DNA of 5,310 nt. It comes from Prolixibacteraceae bacterium. GTDB taxonomy: Bacteria > Bacteroidota > Bacteroidia > Bacteroidales > Prolixibacteraceae. Under the pieces are notes generated by a model. It saw only the letters and a list, made by a program, of their open reading frames with translations. It did not search any database and was not told the origin of the DNA. Location of the stretch: assembly GCA_018399395.1 (NCBI GenBank), contig JAGYOI010000116.1:1-5310 (forward strand), in the 5' to 3' direction. Positions 5,067 to 5,310 of this stretch are shown piece by piece. A program made the position numbers and the translations under genes. Numbering within the stretch: the first letter of the stretch is position 1; each line of letters opens with the position of its first letter.

Positions 5067-5310
5067 ATGAGAATGATCCAAAAAATATTATTTGTCCTGT
5101 TGCTGGGATGTTTCTATTCATGTTCATTATTCACACAGGGAACAAAAACCAACAAATCTAACGAATATTTTGAAAAGGGCTTACAGGCATATCAAATGGG
5201 ACAATACCATCATTCAATTGAGTTGCTCAGAAAATCGATTGACGCTGATAGCCTGAACGTAAATGCATACTTACTGATGTCGGATGTTGCTTCTGATATG
5301 AACGATAGCA
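5067..5310 (+). CDS. Exported TPR-repeat protein, N-terminal part (cut by window end)
   Basis: ATG 5067 opens a frame of 81 complete codons that runs off the window. The N-terminus (MRMIQKILFVLLLGCFYSCS) is a signal peptide with two possible lipid cysteines: Cys15 (LLGC) and Cys19 (FYSC). From about residue 31 there is a TPR unit: NEYFEKGLQAYQMGQYHHSI, then ELLRKSIDADS. It has Gly and Tyr at the usual helix-A positions and Ser where consensus has Ala20, Ala27 and Pro32. A second unit begins at NVNAYLLMSDVASDMND. In Bacteroidota such N-terminal TPRs often precede WD40-like/OmpA modules in envelope proteins, but the rest is not visible. ATG 5073 is an alternative start, with AGGA (5064-5067) at a reasonable spacing. 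The gene sits 44 bp after the hydrolase stop with no terminator between, so co-transcription is likely. Confidence 0.75.
   Translation, partial: MRMIQKILFVLLLGCFYSCSLFTQGTKTNKSNEYFEKGLQAYQMGQYHHSIELLRKSIDADSLNVNAYLLMSDVASDMNDS

Overview
The window looks like chromosomal DNA of a Bacteroidota bacterium, probably a free-living or marine Bacteroidales/Marinilabiliales-type polysaccharide degrader. This is inferred from the TonB C-terminus ending in FVAQ, the Tat-exported Gfo/Idh/MocA protein, a lipoprotein signal with a Bacteroidota-style lipobox, TAnnTTTG -7 boxes, little use of Shine-Dalgarno sites, and a SusC-type leader made of CTAACTAA units. No rRNA, tRNA, CRISPR, insertion sequence or phage gene is visible.

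Layout: (1) 2-382 (+) is the 3' part of a universal stress protein gene. (2) 414-466 is a long AT-rich inverted repeat, possibly its terminator. (3) 480-1958 (+) encodes a Tat-signal Gfo/Idh/MocA oxidoreductase-fold protein, closed by a strong hairpin at 1962-1990. (4) 1992-2156 (+) holds a susC-like leader followed by a 42-codon reading frame that I read as the stump of a lost susC/TonB-receptor gene. (5) 2138-2848 (-) is a TonB-family energy transducer. (6) 2849-3141 is an AT-rich divergent intergenic region. (7) 3142-5022 (+) encodes a lipoprotein with a GH36/GH31-like TIM barrel. (8) 5067-5310 (+) is the start of a TPR-containing exported protein, probably co-transcribed with the glycoside hydrolase.

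The main surprise is the Gfo/Idh/MocA protein. Its fold-defining motifs are well kept (Tat signal, GxGGxG dinucleotide loop, ATPDHTH, WELFLGP, GALG), but the three places where relatives carry active-site residues are all changed: the EKP/QKP lysine is Ser134, the GNQGHS motif reads GNKVAS, and the DMACH-type motif reads IKAPA. This points to an exported pseudo-dehydrogenase with a non-redox role. Second is the divergent GH36/GH31-like lipoprotein, whose nucleophile motif is IWFDF rather than KWD.

Apart from the probable hydrolase-TPR pair, the genes do not form one obvious pathway. TonB, the susC stump and the surface hydrolase fit a genome devoted to glycan uptake, but a functional link between them is inference only.
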